Assembly (NCBI GenBank): GCA_016938875.1
Contig: JAFGTV010000022.1
Span: 1 to 64,000 of the forward strand
Origin: Paracoccaceae bacterium
GTDB lineage: Bacteria; Pseudomonadota; Alphaproteobacteria; Rhodobacterales; Rhodobacteraceae
Length of the DNA: 64,000 nt
Direction: 5' to 3'
Part shown: positions 47,722 to 56,083 of the stretch, piece by piece
Position numbering within the stretch: the stretch's first letter is position 1
How the letters are laid out: each line of letters opens with the position of its first letter
Made by a program: the position numbers and the translations under genes
The notes under the pieces: model-generated
Told to the model about the DNA's origin: nothing
Database searches by the model: none
What the model saw: only the letters and a program-made list of their open reading frames with translations

Positions 47722-48573
47722 CTATTCCAGATCGCGCTTGGCCAGGGCGCGATTTATCTCACGCTGAACCAGCTTGCGGACATTGCGGCTGATCCGCTCG
47801 CCCAACGGCCCTTGCAATTCTTCGCGCACGATGTCGCTGATCAGGTCGCGCAGCATGTGTTCGTCCAGGATCGCGGTTTCCTCGGACTCTTCGCACTCTG
47901 CTGCGACCTCGTCCTGTGCCACCGCATCCGGGCCCTGCATATCGGCCTTTGTCTCAGCCTCTGACGACGACGCATCGGCCGGTTTCACCGCACCCGGCCC
48001 GTCCGGTTCTGGCGGCCTTACGGTGCCCAGGGTCCATGTCTCGGGCGATTGCGATCCTTCGCTGCCATCGGGTTCCCAGTCGTCATCACAGCCCGCGACG
48101 GCGGCCTCAAGCTTGGCGATGCGTTGTTCCAGCGACCCGTCGTCTTCCTCATCCGTCTCAGGATCGGGGGCGGATGCGTTGATCTGCGCGGTCAGCACGA
48201 AGGTGTCCACCTTGGCGGCCGACGGATCAACGGCCTCCCGTATCCCCGCGTCCGCGTCGGCGCGTGACTCGGACGCCATGGCATCGACCTCTGGGGCGGC
48301 CGGCGGCGCATCTTGTTCAGGTTCGTCCTGCGCTGGCGCGACCTCGGCGAGCTGCGGCTCGGCCGGCCGGTCCATCGTCTCGGCTGCGGGGATCCCGGGT
48401 TCGGGGCGCAGGGCCTGGTCGCCCCCCCGGGCAACGCGCAACGCAGGAGACAGCAAAAAGACCTCGCCCGTGACCGGCGCGGATCTCTCGGAGACATCCA
48501 CCTCTTCGCTTACCAGGCGGCGGATCGAGGACAGAACATCCTCGATCTCACGCAGGTTGTTTGACTCGGACAT
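47722..48573 (-). CDS. PopZ-like polar organising protein candidate
   Basis: 283 aa from ATG 48573, with GGGGA just upstream. The N-terminal helix REIEDVLSSIRRLVSEEV resembles the PopZ start (EEILASIRRIIS-type). A long disordered acidic and Pro-rich middle (about residues 35-230) with a short coiled coil SLEQRIAKLEAAVAG follows. The C-terminal helices (ILDEHMLRDLISDIVREELQGPLGERISRNVRKLVQREINRAL, in parts) resemble the oligomerising PopZ end. PopZ gathers chromosome and cell-cycle proteins at a pole. The match is by architecture and motif, so this is a candidate only. Confidence 0.6.
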   Translation of the reverse strand: MSESNNLREIEDVLSSIRRLVSEEVDVSERSAPVTGEVFLLSPALRVARGGDQALRPEPGIPAAETMDRPAEPQLAEVAPAQDEPEQDAPPAAPEVDAMASESRADADAGIREAVDPSAAKVDTFVLTAQINASAPDPETDEEDDGSLEQRIAKLEAAVAGCDDDWEPDGSEGSQSPETWTLGTVRPPEPDGPGAVKPADASSSEAETKADMQGPDAVAQDEVAAECEESEETAILDEHMLRDLISDIVREELQGPLGERISRNVRKLVQREINRALAKRDLE

Positions 48574-48642
48574 TCTCGTCCCCAATGCTCGACATTGCCA
48601 AGGCTAGACGGAGCAACCTCGTTACACAACAAGTGCCAAGGG

Positions 48643-50022
48643 CTAGTTGCGCCCTATGCTTTCCAGAACCTTATCAAGCTTGCGCCCTTGCAGGCTGCGG
48701 ATCGGCGCTGCGCTGACGGCGTTGTAGTAATCCAGCGGGTCATAGGTCGGGATGCCCAGGCCCAGATGCTTGACCGTCAACAGACCCATCGACCCCAGCA
48801 GGCTGTAGATCGCGATATACTGGTCCGCCTCTGCCTGAACCCGCGCGGTGCGCGCATCCAGCAGTTCCTGTTCGGCATCGAGAACGTCCAGCGTGGTGCG
48901 GGCGCCCAAACGGGCCTCTTCCTTGGTGCCGTCAAAGGCCAGCTGGGCTGCACGGATCTGGCGATCGGTGGCCTCGACCTGGGCGCGCGCGACGGCCAGG
49001 CTGGCCCAGGCGTTGCCGACCTGCTGTTCAATCGTGCGCACCGTCTGCAACAGCCCCGCGCGGCTGGCCTGCGCATTGGCGCGGGCCTGACGTTCGGCGG
49101 AATAAAGGCTGCCACCGGCATAGATCGTCTGGTTCAGCGACAGGCTGAGCGTGCCGTATTCGCCCCCGTCATCCTCGGCGGTCAGGCCGGCGCTGGCACT
49201 CACGGTCGGCCCCTTGGCTGCCTTGGCGCGGGCCAGGTTCAGCTCAGCCGCGGTGACGTTGTGCTGGGCCTGCAGGATGTCGGGATGGGTCTGCACCGCG
49301 ATGGCGCGGGCCGCATCCACCCCCTTGGGCAGCGCGGGCGTGGCGGGAACGCCGCGCAACGCGCCCGGATAGGCGCCCACGGCCAGTTTATAGGCCTCGC
49401 GCGCGGTGGCCAGACTGCCCTGCGCGGCCACCAGGTTCGAACGGGCCGCCGCCAGGCGGGACTGGGCGATCGACACGTCGGTGCGGGTCACCTCGCCCAC
49501 ATCGAACCGGTCCTCGGCGGCGCGCAGCTGCTGGGTGATCAGGCGGACGTTGCTTTCGGCCAGCGATACGTTCTGGGTCGCGGCGAAGATGTCCATATAG
49601 GCCCGCACGGCGCTGAACAGCACGTTCTGCTCGACCCCGATCAGGGCGGCGCGGGTGGCCAGCACGGTTTCTTTCGAGGCGTCGACCGCCAGACGATTGC
49701 GGCCCCCGTCATAGAGCGTCAGGCTGGCGGTCAGATCGGCCGTGGCGCTGGTGGTATAGGCACCCCCGGTGATGCCCTTGGAATTGCCGTCGCGATAGAT
49801 CCCGCTCAGCGCGAAACTGATCACCGGGCGCAGTGCGGCGACCGATTGGGCCACATCCTCGTCCGTGGCGCGCAACAATGCACGGTTCTGCTCCAACAAG
49901 TGGGAATTCTTGTAGGCCGCGATCAGCGTATCGGTCAGGGTCTCTGCCCGCGCCGCGCCACCGCCAGCCACGACCGCAACCGACAGGGTCGCGCCCGCAA
50001 CCATGCGAAAGAAACTGCCCAT
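48643..50022 (-). CDS. tolC: TolC family outer-membrane channel
   Basis: 459 aa from ATG 50022, with AGGA eight bases upstream; an ATG at 50037 lacks a binding site. The signal peptide is MVAGATLSVAVVAGGGAARA. The mature part has two repeats of the coiled-coil and beta pattern (TLTDTLIAAYKNSHLLEQNRALLRATDEDVAQ; GARTTLDVLDAEQELLDARTARVQAEAD). It forms the outer-membrane exit duct for type I secretion and efflux. Transcribed in the same direction as, and 61 bp downstream of, the methyltransferase gene. Confidence 0.93.
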   Translation of the reverse strand: MGSFFRMVAGATLSVAVVAGGGAARAETLTDTLIAAYKNSHLLEQNRALLRATDEDVAQSVAALRPVISFALSGIYRDGNSKGITGGAYTTSATADLTASLTLYDGGRNRLAVDASKETVLATRAALIGVEQNVLFSAVRAYMDIFAATQNVSLAESNVRLITQQLRAAEDRFDVGEVTRTDVSIAQSRLAAARSNLVAAQGSLATAREAYKLAVGAYPGALRGVPATPALPKGVDAARAIAVQTHPDILQAQHNVTAAELNLARAKAAKGPTVSASAGLTAEDDGGEYGTLSLSLNQTIYAGGSLYSAERQARANAQASRAGLLQTVRTIEQQVGNAWASLAVARAQVEATDRQIRAAQLAFDGTKEEARLGARTTLDVLDAEQELLDARTARVQAEADQYIAIYSLLGSMGLLTVKHLGLGIPTYDPLDYYNAVSAAPIRSLQGRKLDKVLESIGRN

Positions 50023-50083
50023 TCTCTCAGTCCTCATATTGCCCGCGATTGAAACGCGGTTCTTTGGTTCATGGCTTATGCCA

Positions 50084-50737
50084 TCAAAATTCGAACGCCG
50101 GCGCCCGCTCAAAGCCCGGCATGACGGGGGCCGATGCGTTGAACAGGAAACGCCAGCTCAGCGCACCCTCTACCTTGTAGCCGATCCGGGCAGAGCCCAG
50201 CGCACCGTCCATGAACAGTGCGACGATCCGGCCGCCCTCTTTCAACTGATCGCAAATGGCCGGCGGGATGTCCTGCACCGCCCCCTCGATCATGATCAGG
50301 TCATAGGGGCCGTGCTGTGGTGCGCCGGCAGCAATCGGTCCAGCCTCGAGCGCGACATTGTCGACACCGTGTTCGGACAGCGTCGCCTGCGCCTCGCGGG
50401 CCATGGCGCGGTCCTCTTCGACGGCGACGACCACATCGGCCATGCGCGCGATGACCGCCGCCGAATAGCCCAGCGCACAGCCCAGATCCAACACCAGATC
50501 GCCTGGCCCGGGATCGGCGGCCTCCAGCATCTTGGCGAAACTGCGCGGCTCCAGGATGGTGCGATCCGGAGAAAGGGCAAGGTTTTCACCAATATAGGCG
50601 GCCTCGCGCAGCGCGGCGGGCACGTAATCCTCGCGGGGGACGGCCAACATCGCGGAAATGATCGGAAGCCGGGTGACATCCGAGGGGCGAACTTGCGTAT
50701 CGACCATGGCAACGCGGCGCGCGTCGTAATCGGGCAT
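50084..50737 (-). CDS. pcm: Protein-L-isoaspartate O-methyltransferase-like
   Basis: 217 aa from ATG 50737, preceded by GGAGAAG. MVDTQVRPSDVTRLPIISAMLAVPREDYVP is the usual family start. The SAM motif is LVLDLGCALGYSAAVIARMA. The variant commonly found next to tolC in Rhodobacteraceae may have a different role from isoaspartate repair; this is inference. Confidence 0.88.
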   Translation of the reverse strand: MPDYDARRVAMVDTQVRPSDVTRLPIISAMLAVPREDYVPAALREAAYIGENLALSPDRTILEPRSFAKMLEAADPGPGDLVLDLGCALGYSAAVIARMADVVVAVEEDRAMAREAQATLSEHGVDNVALEAGPIAAGAPQHGPYDLIMIEGAVQDIPPAICDQLKEGGRIVALFMDGALGSARIGYKVEGALSWRFLFNASAPVMPGFERAPAFEF

Positions 50738-50893
50738 GCTTCTGACTTCTCCGGCTCGGAATGTGCTGATCTTTTTGATGCCACAGATCACCATGCGCGG
50801 CAATGGCGCACAGGCCGTTCGCGCCAAGGTATGGCATGTGGGGAACACGTCTTGCGGGACGGCCCGCCTTGCGCTATGACCCGCCTCGGCTTC

Positions 50894-50967
50894 GGCGAGT
50901 TGGCGGAGTGGTTACGCAGCGGATTGCAAATCCGTGTACACCGGTTCGATTCCGGTACTCGCCTCCA
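50894..50967 (+). tRNA. tRNA-Cys (GCA)
   Basis: Acceptor GGCGAGT (50894-50900) pairs with ACTCGCC (50957-50963), with discriminator U and encoded CCA to 50967. Anticodon GCA is at 50926-50928 in the loop TTGCAAA. The T loop is TTCGATT. Its 3' end faces the island that follows, which is the usual place for integrase-driven insertion. Confidence 0.95.
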
Positions 50968-51076
50968 AAATTTCTGTTTCGAATCATGCGCTTACGGCGT
51001 CGCCCGCTTCGGGCGCCGTTACTGAGAACAGTATTGACACAGTTTTGGTGCGAAAAAATTTTCCAGGCACCATCGG

Positions 51077-51493
51077 TCATCGGTGGATCGGAAACCTCTG
51101 TATTTTCAGGAAAAGTTCCTCCAGCGCCTCAGGTCCGACCTCGCACTCCCACACGACCAGCGCGATCCAGCCCCTGGCTTCCAGCTCCGCCAGCGCAGCC
51201 GCGTCCCTCTCGACGTTGCCCTCCAGTTTCTCCCGCCAGAAGTCCGCCCGCGTCTGAGGCAGCTTGGCCCGCTTGCAGCCGAGGTGCTGGTGCCAGAAGC
51301 ATCCATGGACGAACAGGGCGACGCGGCGGCTGGGTAGCACCAGGTCCGGCCTGCCGGGCAAATCCCTGCGATGGAGCCGGAAGCGCAGCCCTGTGGCGTG
51401 CAGGTACCGGCGAACCGCCATCTCGGGCTTGGTGTTCCGACCGCGCACGCTGGCCATGACCCGACTTCGCGTCTCCTCGTCGAACACGTCCAC
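51077..51493 (-). CDS. vsr: Vsr very-short-patch DNA mismatch endonuclease
   Basis: 138 aa. DEETRSRVMASVRGRNTKPEMAVRRYLHATGLRFRLH is the family start (seen in parts); GRPDLVLPSRRVALFVHGCFWHQHLGCKRAKLP carries the catalytic Asp and the Cys/His metal or structural residues. Vsr nicks next to T in T:G mismatches made by deamination of 5-methylcytosine, protecting the sites of a C5 methylase. A methylase of that type is at 52489, two genes away. Divergent from the restriction enzyme gene. Confidence 0.95.
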   Translation of the reverse strand: MDVFDEETRSRVMASVRGRNTKPEMAVRRYLHATGLRFRLHRRDLPGRPDLVLPSRRVALFVHGCFWHQHLGCKRAKLPQTRADFWREKLEGNVERDAAALAELEARGWIALVVWECEVGPEALEELFLKIQRFPIHR

Positions 51494-51556
51494 TTCGGCT
51501 TGCCTCTCCTCCCTTGTGCTGCTCTGCTTGCAGGGAATCAGTTACAGGAGAGGCAC

Positions 51557-52504
51557 TTGATTACCAACGTCGCAAAGTCGTTCGCCGCCGCGAAGAAGAA
51601 GTATGACCGCGGAGACGACGCGCTTGGCGACGCCCTCGCACTCGGGGGAACGTGCCTAGCAACCCTCCACGCCCATGCCACGTTCAGGCGCTTCGGCCTG
51701 TTCGCGGGTCCTCCGCAGATTGAATACTGGGTGGCCGAGGATGCCGGCGCGCTAAGCCGCCCCTACCGCCCGGACCTGTTCATCCAGGACCCGGCCGAGT
51801 TCGCGAGGGAGGCCGAAGCCTTCGTGGACGACATGCGGCGGAGGACCAACGGTGACCCGGACCGCTTCGACCGCGTCGTCTACACAACGGTCACGGCCTT
51901 CTGCCTCTGCTACGACGTCTGGAAACCCAAGAGCCGCAAGACGCCGGGGACCTTCTTCGAGGTGCTGATTGGATCGGCAGCCCGCGTCCGCTTCCCCGGC
52001 CTCGCCCTGACCAAGCACATCCCCATCAAGGCCGTCCCGGTCGACGACGTGGTCGACGAGATGGTCGAGGTGGACCCTGGCGCGGACGAGGATACCGTCG
52101 AGGCCTTGCAGGGCGACTCGGTGTCCACGGACCTTGTGCTTGCCGACCCCGAGACGGACCGGGGCGCGGTCATCCCCCTCAAAATCACGACCCGCGAGCG
52201 CATTGTACAGCCGTTCGCCCACCAGCGCATTCTCGACTCGGCCTATCCGGGCAGGTTCGCCAGCTTCCTAGCCTGCATGAGCGAGGTTCAGCGGGACGAC
52301 AACTCGGGCACCGTCAAGCAGATTTGCGTCCCCGGCACGGTCGCCCTTTTCCAGAAGCACCTGGCCAGCCTGAACGGCCTCTACTACTGCGACATACCAG
52401 TGCGATACGCCCGGGCTGACCTAGGCGCGGTCATAGACGTGAAGCCCCTACATCGCCTGTTCGACGACGTGGAAGCCCACCTTGACGCTCAGAGCGCGAG
52501 CTGA
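51557..52504 (+). CDS. Probable type II restriction endonuclease
   Basis: 315 aa from a TTG at 51557, chosen because AGGAGAGG lies just before it; the open frame runs upstream but has no other good start. The segment VLADPETDRGAVIPLKITTRERIVQPFAHQRIL fits a PD-(D/E)xK catalytic core (Asp, then PLK). Placement between vsr and a C5 methylase, tail-to-tail with the methylase (16-bp overlap), supports a restriction-modification role. I do not recognise the exact subfamily or recognition site. Confidence 0.72.
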   Translation: MITNVAKSFAAAKKKYDRGDDALGDALALGGTCLATLHAHATFRRFGLFAGPPQIEYWVAEDAGALSRPYRPDLFIQDPAEFAREAEAFVDDMRRRTNGDPDRFDRVVYTTVTAFCLCYDVWKPKSRKTPGTFFEVLIGSAARVRFPGLALTKHIPIKAVPVDDVVDEMVEVDPGADEDTVEALQGDSVSTDLVLADPETDRGAVIPLKITTRERIVQPFAHQRILDSAYPGRFASFLACMSEVQRDDNSGTVKQICVPGTVALFQKHLASLNGLYYCDIPVRYARADLGAVIDVKPLHRLFDDVEAHLDAQSAS

Positions 52505-53586
52505 GACTGGCGCCCGAGCTCGCGGACGGCTCTGGTCCCGGTGACCCTCTCGTTGACGCGGTCCAGTGCGCGTATAATCGCGAGGCCCGCGGCGCGGGCG
52601 AGAGGCGGCGGCACGGCGTTGCCGACCTGCGTCCGCACGTCCATGCGGTTGCCGAGGAACCGGAAGTCGTCGGGGAAGCCCTGCATTCGAGCCGCCTCCC
52701 GCGGGGTGATGGCCCGGTTCTGCTCGGGGTGCCCGTAGCGTCCCCGAGTGAAGCTGTCGAAGCCGACCGTGATGGTCGGGCACTGGCCATCCCACATAAG
52801 ACGCCCGTAGACGTCGGGCCAGCCGCCCTTCCTCACGTCGGTCACCTGATGGCAGGGCAACCGAAGGTCCCACGGGATGTCCTGCCACCCGCCACCCTGC
52901 GGCACGTGAGAGAAGCGCTCCTCGTTCAGCTTCGTGATCTTGCACTTCTGGTGGTTCGGGATGTCGAGGTGCTCGCTGTAATCGTCCGGGGGCGGCGGCA
53001 GGTCTCCGATGGTGTCCCGAACCGTCACCCTCCGCTCGGCGTGTTCAAGGACTGGGCTTAGTGGTGTCGCATCCCGCCTTAACCCGATCATCATGAAACG
53101 GCTGCGTGTCTGCGGCAGCCCGAAGTCCGAGGCACAGACCTGGAAGCAGTGGACGTGGTAGTCCACCAGAATGTCCTCCATCTCCTCAATCAGCTTCGCG
53201 CCGCGCTTCTGTCCGAAGATCGCGACGTTCTCGAACAGGAAGGCCCGAGGCATCATCTCGTTCGTGAGGCGGGCAAAGTCGAGAACGAGGCGGTTCCGGG
53301 GGTCGTCCAGCGCTGCGGCGCCACGACGCTGCTTGGAGAAGCCCTGGCAGGGTGGACCACCGGAAAACAGGTCCAGCTCTCCGGGCTCAAGGCCCGCCAG
53401 TTCCAGCAGCTCCGCGCCCGTCGTCTGGCTAGCGTCTATCGCTCGGGCGTGGTCTCCGAGGTTGTGATTGTAGGTCTTGACGTGGGCCTCCTCGACGTCG
53501 AAGGCCAGCCTAACGTCAAAGCCGGCGTCCCTCAGTCCAAGGGCCATGCCTCCCGCCCCGCAAAATGACTCAATGCTCGTCCTCAT
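52489..53586 (-). CDS. DNA (cytosine-5-)-methyltransferase
   Basis: 365 aa. Motif I FCGAGGMALGL, catalytic motif IV GGPPCQGFSKQ, motif VI FENV, motif VIII QTRSRFMMIG, and motif X GNAVPPPLARA are all present. The short region between motifs VIII and IX should set the target. It methylates cytosine to protect DNA from the neighbouring endonuclease, while Vsr repairs deamination. Its 3' end overlaps that of the endonuclease gene. Confidence 0.95.
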   Translation of the reverse strand: MRTSIESFCGAGGMALGLRDAGFDVRLAFDVEEAHVKTYNHNLGDHARAIDASQTTGAELLELAGLEPGELDLFSGGPPCQGFSKQRRGAAALDDPRNRLVLDFARLTNEMMPRAFLFENVAIFGQKRGAKLIEEMEDILVDYHVHCFQVCASDFGLPQTRSRFMMIGLRRDATPLSPVLEHAERRVTVRDTIGDLPPPPDDYSEHLDIPNHQKCKITKLNEERFSHVPQGGGWQDIPWDLRLPCHQVTDVRKGGWPDVYGRLMWDGQCPTITVGFDSFTRGRYGHPEQNRAITPREAARMQGFPDDFRFLGNRMDVRTQVGNAVPPPLARAAGLAIIRALDRVNERVTGTRAVRELGRQSQLAL

Positions 53587-53684
53587 GTCTCTCCGTCCGT
53601 GGTCGTTCTCCCTGCGTTCTCGTCGCGGGTATCTTCGGACACCATATCGGGTAGAGGATCAGAACGGAACGCCAAAATAGCGGA

Positions 53685-53714
53685 AGGGCGCCGCCGGTGG
53701 CCCGACGACGCCCT
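53685..53714 (-). terminator. Hairpin terminator after the 172-aa gene
   Basis: On the minus strand a 13-bp stem (AGGGCGTCGTCGG with CCGGCGGCGCCCT, two G-U pairs) has a 4-base loop and is followed by TTCCGCTATTTT. It begins 24 bp after the stop of the gene at 53739. The T tract is weak. Confidence 0.6.
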
Positions 53715-53738
53715 CAGGGCCCTAAATGGCGCTACGGC

Positions 53739-54257
53739 TTAGTCCTTCGACTTCCTGCGGATCGGGACGTCCACACCCTTCTTGCGAAGGACCGCTGCTA
53801 CTGATGCGACCGAGCGGACGGAGGTCTTGGCGCCGGGGAATTCGGCCACAACCCGATCCACAATCTCTTGGTAGCCAAGGTCGGGGTCCATCAGCAGCTC
53901 TTGTACCAGCGAGCCGATGGTCCGCCTCGGCTCAGGGCCGTGGACCTTCGCCGCGGCGATCTTCTCGTCCACAGTCTGCTCGCGCTCGGGCGCGCCGCCA
54001 GCAGCCGTTGCGGTCGGTTCGGTGTCCGCCGTCTCGGGCATGTCAGCCGCACGGTCACCGAGGACACCACACTCGACCACGATCGAGCCGGGGTGCTCTC
54101 CGCGCTTCTTCTCGGCGAGGTCAGGACGGCCGCAGAAGCCGACCACGCCCCATCCCTCTTTGCCTTCGACCAGGACGGCGTGGGTGTAAGTCCGGTCGGT
54201 CTTGCGAGTGTGCCGCGAGCCGTCGGGGGCTGTTGCTACGTAGGTGGTCTTGGTCAT
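53739..54257 (-). CDS. Island hypothetical protein, 172 aa
   Basis: Starts MTKTTYVATAPDGSRHTRKTDRTYTHAVLVEGKEGW (in outline). AAGGAGA precedes ATG 54257. The middle is low-complexity (PETADTEPTATAAGGAPEREQTVDEKIAAAK). The C-terminus (GYQEIVDRVVAEFPGAKTSVRSVASVAAVLRKKGVDVPIRRK) could be a small HTH-like domain. I recognise no family. Its leader shares 17 bases with that of the gene at 56084. Confidence 0.65.
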   Translation of the reverse strand: MTKTTYVATAPDGSRHTRKTDRTYTHAVLVEGKEGWGVVGFCGRPDLAEKKRGEHPGSIVVECGVLGDRAADMPETADTEPTATAAGGAPEREQTVDEKIAAAKVHGPEPRRTIGSLVQELLMDPDLGYQEIVDRVVAEFPGAKTSVRSVASVAAVLRKKGVDVPIRRKSKD

Positions 54258-54263
54258 GGCTGG

Positions 54264-54335
54264 TCTCCTTCTCAGCGTTGATGAGACCATCCTGTCGGGA
54301 AGCGGGGAGCCTGCGAGCCCGTCCGTGCTCCCCGC
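54264..54335 (-). promoter_or_regulatory. Leader of the 53739 gene: hairpin plus shared 17-base RBS element
   Basis: Read on the minus strand, a 9-bp-arm hairpin (arms GCGGGGAGC and GCTCCCCGC, 54302-54335) precedes CAACGCTGAGAAGGAGA (54280-54264), which includes the ribosome binding site. The same 17 bases occur at 56640-56624, also just downstream of a GC palindrome. Shared control of the two genes is inferred. Confidence 0.6.
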
Positions 54336-54391
54336 CTAGTAACGTTATGCTTCAAGTGCCACGGTTGCGAGCGGCAGTGATGGAGGCGCGC

Positions 54392-55249
54392 CTATCTCTG
54401 GAAGCGCGGAGCCTCCCACTCGTCTTCCTCCTGCTCGAACTCCACCGTGAGAAGCGTCATGCGGAAGCCCTTCGCCTGGGAAACCGTCTGCTCACCGAGA
54501 GAAAGACCGCGGGACGTATCCAGCCATTGGTGACCCACTGACTCCACGACGTCCGTGATCTCCCCTTGGCCCTTGTTGTTGGTAAGTGAGTAGCAGTCTG
54601 CGGGCATTGGCTGTCCGTTCCAGACAGACAGGCGCGGGAAATCGTCCGTTTTCTTCACGTAGCGGATCTTGCCATCGTGTGAGAACACGACTGCAGCAGG
54701 TTCGCCGGCAAAGGTCAGGTAGCGCCGGGCAGCGGCCTCCTTGCTGACCTCGAACATCGCGGCAAGTTCGAAGATGTGCTCTATGTCTAGCCCGACCTTC
54801 GGCCTCAGGAAGCGACGGACCCACGCCTCAGGCATCAGCAACTCTGCGGCAAACTGATTTGCCTCGACCTCCATCTTGGCATGCCTGTCCCCCGGCTTGG
54901 CATTGTCGGTTAGCATGTCCTTGCGGGAACACTTGAATCCCTCCGGGCTGCTGGCCCGGTGCATGGGGTTCACATAGTGGCCAATCTCATGCCCGATGGT
55001 GTATCGCTTTCGTTCCTCGCCCATCCTGCCGTCCACGGCGATTGCGCCTTCGGACTTGTCCTCCGGCACGATCAAGCAGCCCGCGAGCCCGTTCAGCGGC
55101 TCTTCTCGTATCTCGTATATGTCGATGTCCGCTGCGATCTGTCGGACGGGCACCGCGCAGGGCGTGTCGCCGAGTTGCTTGGTTATCGCCTCGGCTAGAC
55201 GCTTGGGGTTGGCACCAGCGTCGTCAATCTCCATCCTATCAATCGCCAT
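54392..55249 (-). CDS. ImmA/IrrE-type zinc metallopeptidase
   Basis: 285 aa from ATG 55249. RYTIGHEIGHYVNPMH has the HExxH zinc site and is followed by VEANQFAAELLMPEAWV, the usual ExxxFAxxLLMP signature. ImmA-type enzymes cleave the partner repressor in response to DNA damage or other signals. The start overlaps the upstream XRE gene by 11 bp. The pair is probably the switch of this element or a toxin-antitoxin-like module. Confidence 0.9.
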   Translation of the reverse strand: MAIDRMEIDDAGANPKRLAEAITKQLGDTPCAVPVRQIAADIDIYEIREEPLNGLAGCLIVPEDKSEGAIAVDGRMGEERKRYTIGHEIGHYVNPMHRASSPEGFKCSRKDMLTDNAKPGDRHAKMEVEANQFAAELLMPEAWVRRFLRPKVGLDIEHIFELAAMFEVSKEAAARRYLTFAGEPAAVVFSHDGKIRYVKKTDDFPRLSVWNGQPMPADCYSLTNNKGQGEITDVVESVGHQWLDTSRGLSLGEQTVSQAKGFRMTLLTVEFEQEEDEWEAPRFQR

Positions 55250-55568
55250 CGCCCCTGCGCCTCCTGACCATATTGGCAATCATATCGTCTAGGAGCGCGC
55301 GATCGCGTTCGTCCAGCTCGCCAACCTGACGAAACATTCGTTCGAGCTGTGGGTCGTCCTTCGATTCGTGATCTTCGCCCACCAGGTACCGAATCGAGAC
55401 TTTGAAGTAGTCGGCAAGCTTCGTCAGCATCTCGAACGATGGGTTCTCGCTGCGCCCTTTCTCCAATTCCCAGATGTGAGTCTTAGATACGCCGACGGCG
55501 TCCGCAACCTCTTGTAACGACTTGCCTTTCTTAAGGCGTAGCTGGTTCAGCCGCGTTGCCAGCGACAT
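55239..55568 (-). CDS. XRE-family HTH repressor
   Basis: 109 aa. The HTH is LKKGKSLQEVADAVGVSKTHIWELEKGRSENPS (residues about 12-44, in parts), followed by LTKLADYFKVSIRYLVGED. The acidic tail (LDERDRALLDDMIANMV) may contact ImmA. It precedes the ImmA gene with an 11-bp overlap and is divergent from the 60-aa gene at 55732, with an operator-like repeat between them. Confidence 0.9.
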   Translation of the reverse strand: MSLATRLNQLRLKKGKSLQEVADAVGVSKTHIWELEKGRSENPSFEMLTKLADYFKVSIRYLVGEDHESKDDPQLERMFRQVGELDERDRALLDDMIANMVRRRRGDGD

Positions 55569-55650
55569 CGATTTCCTCCCACAGCAAAAGGGGCCGTCAC
55601 GCGCAGGCGCAGCCCGTAAGATAGTCCGATACGGTTTTATAGCATACCAC

Positions 55651-55707
55651 TTGACGGGTGAAAGCGTTCGATTTATCTATACAATACCGGGTGTCCATGG
55701 TGGACAC
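55651..55707 (+). promoter_or_regulatory. Promoter and operator-like repeat in front of the 60-aa gene
   Basis: A -35-like TTGACG is at 55651 and -10-like TTATCT or TATACA is at 55673-55683. Just downstream, GTGTCCA (55691-55697), TGG, TGGACAC (55701-55707) is an inverted repeat placed over the likely transcription start, as expected for a repressor site. The XRE protein encoded at 55239 is the likely binder. Spacing to TTATCT is 16 bases. Confidence 0.5.
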
Positions 55708-55731
55708 TCGTGCATGAGAAGGAGAAGCGAA

Positions 55732-55914
55732 ATGCTTCACTCGAAGACCCGTGCCCCGATTGGCACCACCGCGAAGACCGGCGAAACCTGCCCGGAGTCG
55801 GGCGTTTGGAAGGTTGTGGGCACACCCACGACGACCGCGCCCATCGCCCGAGGCAACCGCATGCCGCCCTATTCGGGCAAGGCGGTGACCTGGAAGCTGA
55901 TCCAGTACGCCTAA
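55732..55914 (+). CDS. 60-aa island protein with TGExCPxSGxW motif
   Basis: AAGGAGAAG precedes ATG 55732. The sequence has TAKTGETCPESGVWKVVG and TTTAPIARGNRMPPYSGKAVTWKLIQYA, shown in parts. It resembles small single-domain proteins with G-E-x-C-P-x-S-G-x-W followed by a Met-Pro-Pro segment; I know no function. One Cys only. Divergent from XRE-ImmA, with an operator-like repeat before it and a strong terminator after it. Confidence 0.75.
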   Translation: MLHSKTRAPIGTTAKTGETCPESGVWKVVGTPTTTAPIARGNRMPPYSGKAVTWKLIQYA

Positions 55915-55985
55915 GGCGTGCGCGGAGCAGCGGGGGGTAGGTTTCTCCCGTCTCCAATGAGGGACGGAGCTGCCGAAAAAAGCTG

Positions 55986-56023
55986 ACCGAGGGCGAACGG
56001 ATGCGTTCGGCCTCGGTTTTTTT
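55986..56023. terminator. Bidirectional terminator
   Basis: ACCGAGG-CGAAC pairs with GTTCG-CCTCGGT (55986-56017), with seven T on the plus side and a run of T on the minus side. It serves the 60-aa gene (plus) and the gene at 56084 (minus). Confidence 0.88.
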
Positions 56024-56083
56024 CGTTTTTGGGCGATCCCATATGGCGCCGTGGCGCGCCAAGCGTCTGCATTTCGTTAGGCC

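Noticed and set aside
50968-51076. Direct copy of the tRNA-Cys end as a second attachment site
   Set aside because: No copy of the tRNA 3' end was found after 50967 inside the window; it would lie beyond the right edge if present.
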